Assembly (NCBI GenBank): GCA_041694635.1
Contig: JBDNHI010000202.1
Span: 219,095 to 283,094, forward strand
DNA: 64,000 bases
Direction: 5' to 3'
From: UBA969 sp041694635
GTDB lineage: Bacteria; Planctomycetota; Planctomycetia; Gemmatales; Gemmataceae
The position numbers were made by a program, and so were the translations under genes. The first letter of the stretch is position 1. The number at the start of each line of letters is the position of its first letter. The notes below the pieces were generated by a model that worked only from the letters and a program-made list of their open reading frames with translations, was not told the DNA's origin and did no database searches. This document shows, in pieces, positions 60,468-64,000 of the stretch.

Positions 60468-62615
60468 ATGGCAGACTCTGCCCAACCTCACCATTCAAAA
60501 ACCTTTCTTGGGCACCCCATTGGTTTGTATGTGCTTTTCTTTACCGAAATGTGGGAGAGATTTAGCTATTACGGTATGCGTGCCCTCTTAATTACTTATA
60601 TGGTTAACTATTTTAAGTGGGATCAATCTGACGCTTCTTCGGTTTATAAATGGTATACCACTCTTGTTTATGTCACACCAATTTTAGGCGGCTTTATGGC
60701 TGACAGGTATTTAGGGAATACTTGGGCTGTAATTATTGGGGCTTTGCTAATGGCCATAGGACATTTCCTAATGGCTTTTGAAGCCACTAATATTTTTTAT
60801 TTGGCTCTTGTTTTTCTTATTATTGGTAATGGGTTTTTTAAACCAAATATGTCTACCCAAGTTGGTAGGTTATACCCTCCGAACGATCGTAGGAGAGACG
60901 GTGCTTATACCATTTTTTATATGGGTATCAATTTAGGTGCTTTTCTTTCCCCACTTGCTTGCGGTTGGCTTCAAGAAAATACCGTAGGGGAATACCATTC
61001 AGGCTTTGCTTTGGCAGGTATTGGTATGGTAGTAGGCCTTCTCACTTATTTAATTGGCCTACCTATGATTAAAGAAGTAGCAAGTTTATTGCCTGTACCT
61101 GTAACAGATAAAAACCAAGGCGGTCCAAAAAAATTAGACCAACCTTTAAGTGAAGATGAGGCTGATAATACTCCATCGGTTCTAGGATCTTTTTCGAATT
61201 TTGCAGTTCAATCACTTTTGTTTGGCGCTATTCTTCTTCTTGGTATTGCGGTTTGGAAATTTACTTCAAAACCTATTTCGGCAGCACCTTCTTTTATCAG
61301 CGGATTATCATTACTTGTGGTTTATTGGATTTCAAGTCAGGTCAAAAATGCAATGCGTGATAGAGTTTTAACCATAGTTGCATTAGGATTTTTCGCCATC
61401 TTTTTCTGGGCCGCCTTTGAACAAGCTGGAAATGCATTAAACCTCTGGGCTGATAAAACTACGAATCGATATTTGTTCAAACCTTTACCCGATGAAAGCA
61501 AGTATCCGCCCGTTGTGGAATCTGAGGGTTTACCTAAAAATGAAAATGCCCCTGCAGAAATAAAACAAACTACTTCAATTTTTGGAATGTTTAAACTCAA
61601 AGAAAATAAAGTCGGTGATGGATTAGGATTTGATCCCGTTCCTACAGCTTGGTTTCAATCGATTAATGCCTTAGCTATTTTTCTGATGGCACCTCTTTTC
61701 GCTTGGCTTTGGCTCAAATGGGATCTTTCGGTTCCTATGAAAATGACCGTTGGTATTTTTGCTATGTCTATGTCTTTTGTTGTTATGATTGGTGCAGCAT
61801 TTTATGAAAATACCCCTCTTATTGCTGATTTTAAAGGTAAGGATCTACCTTCAAGCATTATCATTGGTAAAAATAATGAGCTTTTTCTTAAAGATGATTT
61901 ATCTAACGAATTACACCCGATTCAAGGGGGAAGGCTTTCTTATGACTCTTCTAAAAAGCAATTTGTAATTCGAGGGGTCTTTGCTGATGTTGAACGAGAT
62001 AGGGTTGCTAGGTCAAGTGCTCCTCCCGAATTTTCTTTAGCTTTACAAAAACTTTCCGCAGAATTGGCAAAACAAAAACAACTTAATCAGCCTACTTTAT
62101 TTGAGTTGAAATTGCCTAATACCGTGGTCGGATTCGATATCCGGTATGCTGGTTTGCCTCAAAATTTTGTTAAATTTAATCCAGCCGATAATTCCCTTCT
62201 TATCTCCGATATTCTTGCTGAAAAAGATATTAAATCACTATTACTGGCAGGTGCTAACCCAGATTTTCGTAATAGTATGGACCAACTTTATGTTGAGTCC
62301 TCAAAATTTAAAGTCAGCCCAGCCTGGCTTTTTTGGAGTTATATATTTGCTACCATTGGCGAACTTTGTCTTTCACCTGTTGGCCTTTCGATGGCAAATA
62401 AACTTGCTCCGGCCAAGTTTGCAACTATGCTTATGGGGCTTTGGCTTCTAGTTAGTGCTTTCGGAAACTTTGCTGCGGGGGCTCTTGGAGAAACCTATGG
62501 CACTATTCCACCTGTAGATTATTTTTCCTATACCACAGCTTCTCTCTTGGTTGCTTCTGTGGTTTTGCTTCTTCTGAGTCGAAGACTTACCGTTATGATG
62601 CACGGTGTAAAATAA
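60468..62615 (+). CDS. POT-family proton-coupled oligopeptide transporter with large insert
   Basis: A 715-residue transporter, longer than the usual 450-500 for bacterial POTs. The PTR2 signatures are present: FTEMWERFSYYGMRALLITYM near the start, GGFMADRYLGNTW, and FYMGINLGAFLSPLACGWLQE near residue 146. The extra length lies in a polar segment at about residues 325-400 and a second at about 445-613, which is strand-rich and non-hydrophobic (KDLPSSIIIGKNNELFL, LSYDSSKKQFVIRGVFADVE) and sits between two membrane helices. The start at 60468 has AAAGGA upstream. Di- or tripeptide uptake is the family role; the insert may bind extra ligands. Confidence 0.86.
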   Translation: MADSAQPHHSKTFLGHPIGLYVLFFTEMWERFSYYGMRALLITYMVNYFKWDQSDASSVYKWYTTLVYVTPILGGFMADRYLGNTWAVIIGALLMAIGHFLMAFEATNIFYLALVFLIIGNGFFKPNMSTQVGRLYPPNDRRRDGAYTIFYMGINLGAFLSPLACGWLQENTVGEYHSGFALAGIGMVVGLLTYLIGLPMIKEVASLLPVPVTDKNQGGPKKLDQPLSEDEADNTPSVLGSFSNFAVQSLLFGAILLLGIAVWKFTSKPISAAPSFISGLSLLVVYWISSQVKNAMRDRVLTIVALGFFAIFFWAAFEQAGNALNLWADKTTNRYLFKPLPDESKYPPVVESEGLPKNENAPAEIKQTTSIFGMFKLKENKVGDGLGFDPVPTAWFQSINALAIFLMAPLFAWLWLKWDLSVPMKMTVGIFAMSMSFVVMIGAAFYENTPLIADFKGKDLPSSIIIGKNNELFLKDDLSNELHPIQGGRLSYDSSKKQFVIRGVFADVERDRVARSSAPPEFSLALQKLSAELAKQKQLNQPTLFELKLPNTVVGFDIRYAGLPQNFVKFNPADNSLLISDILAEKDIKSLLLAGANPDFRNSMDQLYVESSKFKVSPAWLFWSYIFATIGELCLSPVGLSMANKLAPAKFATMLMGLWLLVSAFGNFAAGALGETYGTIPPVDYFSYTTASLLVASVVLLLLSRRLTVMMHGVK

Positions 62616-62633
62616 ATTGATGGAGGTTTAATT

Positions 62634-63767
62634 ATGGCATTTGTTGAATTTAATAAAGGCCTCCGTTTCTTTTCTGATTTTTCTGAGTCCGCGAGCGATG
62701 GTTCTTGGTCGGTTGATTGTAAAACTTTGCGTGGTGGACTTTCTGATGGTCTTGAAATTATTGAAGTTATTGCAGGAGATTTCTCGTTTACTATTCTGCC
62801 CAGCAAAGGTATGGGCCTTTGGAAAGGTAAATTTAAAAACCTAAACCTTGGTTGGAATTCACCTGTCCTTGGACCTGTTAATCCAAACCAGATTGAACTT
62901 GAGCGCAGAAATGGCTTAGGTTGGCTTGATGGTTTCGACGAATGGTTTTGCAGGTGTGGTTTAGTTTCTAATGGACCACCAGGGAATAGTTCCGATGGAA
63001 ATCGGTATACCCTTCACGGTCGAATTGCCAACCTTCCTGCCCATCATTTAAGTTTTCGAACTCCAAATGAATCTACTGGCGTTATAGAAATTAAAGGTAT
63101 TGTGGAAGAGAGCGCTCTTTTCTCTCCGAAGTTGGTTTTAGAAACAACTTATTCCATTGAAGTGGGTTCGAATTCACTAAAAGTTGTTGATAAAGTGAAA
63201 AATCTTGGAAGTAGTAAAGCTGATTTTCAGTTACTATATCATTGTAATATTGGACAACCTTTTTTAAGTGAGAATTCTTATTGGATAGCCCCTTTATCAG
63301 AAATTGCACCTCAAACCAAAAATGCTTCTCTGGGTATGAAATCGTATGGAAAATTTGAAGCTTCCCAGCCTGGATTTAAGGAACAAGTTTTTCTTTGTAA
63401 ACCCTTGCAAGATAAATCAGGTAAATCGTTTGCTATGATGGTTAACCCAATTCTTAAAGCCGGTTTTGTTATTAAATTTGATGCCAAGGCTTTACCTTGT
63501 TTTACTGTTTGGAAAAATATGGGCTCTGGTGAAGAAGGATATGTGGTTGGGTTAGAACCAGCGACCAATTACCCAAACTTTATTGATTTTGAAAAGTCAC
63601 AAAATCGTTTTGTATCTTTAAAACCGAACGAGGAATGGATTGCAGAATTGCGTTTGCAGGTACTCACTAATGCTAATGAAGTTTTAGAATTAGAAAATCA
63701 AATATTAAGTATGCAAACCATAGAGGTTAAATTGCATTTAACACCGGGTGTTCCTTTTTCCCCATAA
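62634..63767 (+). CDS. DUF4432 family protein (aldose-epimerase-like)
   Basis: A 377-residue galactose-mutarotase-fold protein of the DUF4432 group. FTILPSKGMGLWKGKFKNLNLGWNSPVLGPV (read in parts) near residue 55, then GWLDGFDEWFCRCGLVSNGPP, TLHGRIANLPAHHLSF with the conserved His, FQLLYHCNIGQPFL and the Glu in VVGLEPATNYPNF form the family pattern. The fold recognises sugars; the precise substrate is unknown. The ATG has GGAGG at proper spacing. It follows the POT transporter by 18 bases, and the insertion sequence begins about 100 bases downstream. Confidence 0.82.
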   Translation: MAFVEFNKGLRFFSDFSESASDGSWSVDCKTLRGGLSDGLEIIEVIAGDFSFTILPSKGMGLWKGKFKNLNLGWNSPVLGPVNPNQIELERRNGLGWLDGFDEWFCRCGLVSNGPPGNSSDGNRYTLHGRIANLPAHHLSFRTPNESTGVIEIKGIVEESALFSPKLVLETTYSIEVGSNSLKVVDKVKNLGSSKADFQLLYHCNIGQPFLSENSYWIAPLSEIAPQTKNASLGMKSYGKFEASQPGFKEQVFLCKPLQDKSGKSFAMMVNPILKAGFVIKFDAKALPCFTVWKNMGSGEEGYVVGLEPATNYPNFIDFEKSQNRFVSLKPNEEWIAELRLQVLTNANEVLELENQILSMQTIEVKLHLTPGVPFSP

Positions 63768-63863
63768 TCCTTGAAGCAAGAATGCAAATAAAGTTTTTGG
63801 GTGTAACTAGGGGTTTTGTTTGAGTTTCTTATTTGGTTTTTCAGAAAAATTGCATTTAATTTA

Positions 63864-64000
63864 GGACTTACGCAGTTGGACAAAAATGGTCTTACCTATA
63901 ATTACTATTTTAATTAAACTTTCACCTATGAGCAAGGCAAAAGTAACGGAAAACGATTTCATTAATTTTCTAATAGCCACCCCATTAAATGCAACAGCTA
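63864..64000 (+). mobile_element. Insertion sequence, left end (continues beyond the window)
   Basis: The left terminal repeat GGACTTACGCAGTTGGA begins at 63864 and is identical over its first 14 bases to the right end of the MITE at 45999-46012. An open frame of a transposase starts 64 bases in and runs off the edge. GGACTTACGCA-type ends are known from IS701/IS4-related elements. The left flank (TTTAATTTA) is AT-rich, like the TATAATTAA repeats flanking the MITE. The right end and target duplication lie outside the window. Confidence 0.75.
63928..64000 (+). CDS. IS701-like transposase, N-terminal part (partial)
   Basis: Twenty-four codons are visible, starting MSKAKVTENDFINFLIATP and running off the edge. 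The VTENDFINFLIATP motif resembles the start of IS701/IS4-type DDE transposases; the catalytic DDE residues are outside the window. It lies 64 bases inside the terminal repeat of the element. Confidence 0.65.
   Translation, partial: MSKAKVTENDFINFLIATPLNATA

Overview
The window is about 64 kb of compact, AT-rich bacterial chromosome. The gene mix suggests a planctomycete-type (Planctomycetota/PVC) organism: a Gfo/Idh/MocA oxidoreductase with a twin-arginine leader, PmoA-like and DUF4432 sugar-type proteins, FHA and Ser/Thr-kinase signalling proteins, ExbD proteins fused to GYF_2-like domains, and a JAB/E2/E1 ubiquitin-like operon. This taxonomic call is inference; there is no rRNA in the window to test it. 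I found no tRNA, rRNA or CRISPR array. No gene-free stretch exceeds about 215 bases (the longest is 59321-59536, where I see nothing).

Layout. 1-8.8 kb: tail of a sensor kinase, then the complete 2-oxoglutarate dehydrogenase set sucA-sucB-lpdA, a secreted BON protein, a sugar nucleotidyltransferase, a membrane metallophosphoesterase and a DUF985 cupin. 8.9-14.2 kb: GT87-type membrane glycosyltransferase, sugar phosphate isomerase/epimerase, a three-gene ABC-2 exporter, an FHA protein. 14.2-19.3 kb: carB, a half-length UvrC/Cho-like nuclease, a small lipoprotein. 19.4-26.7 kb: TPR protein, second polytopic GT-like membrane protein, tyrosine phosphatase, glpK, MFS transporter, Cys-cluster protein. 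26.7-30.9 kb: lexA and trpD diverging from a palindrome-rich region that looks like a LexA operator, sixA, typA. 31-40 kb: a minus-strand block of housekeeping genes (secreted hydrolase, carA, maf, GT9, unknown secreted protein, aroA-truA), then ribD on plus. 40.1-43 kb: a TonB-like membrane protein facing an ExbB plus two GYF_2-ExbD proteins. 43-51.5 kb: amidase, argC, two small secreted proteins separated by a MITE, aldolase, metallopeptidase, MoxR ATPase, Gfo/Idh/MocA, PfkB kinase.

The most interesting locus is 51658-55279: five tightly packed co-directional genes encoding a JAMM/JAB isopeptidase, a 60-residue protein, an E2-like conjugating protein, a MoeB/ThiF-type E1 and an unrecognised 388-residue protein. 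Adenylation, conjugation and deconjugation parts are all present with intact key residues, but there is no recognisable beta-grasp modifier ending in Gly-Gly, so the modifier and the target are open questions.

55.3-64 kb: site-2 protease, coaD, a divergent Ser/Thr kinase, an ACT-domain protein, an aminotransferase, a PmoA-like/POT-transporter/DUF4432 run, and the left end of an insertion sequence whose terminal repeat matches both ends of the MITE at 45.9 kb. Many convergent neighbours end within 0-10 bases of each other, so gene packing is tight.
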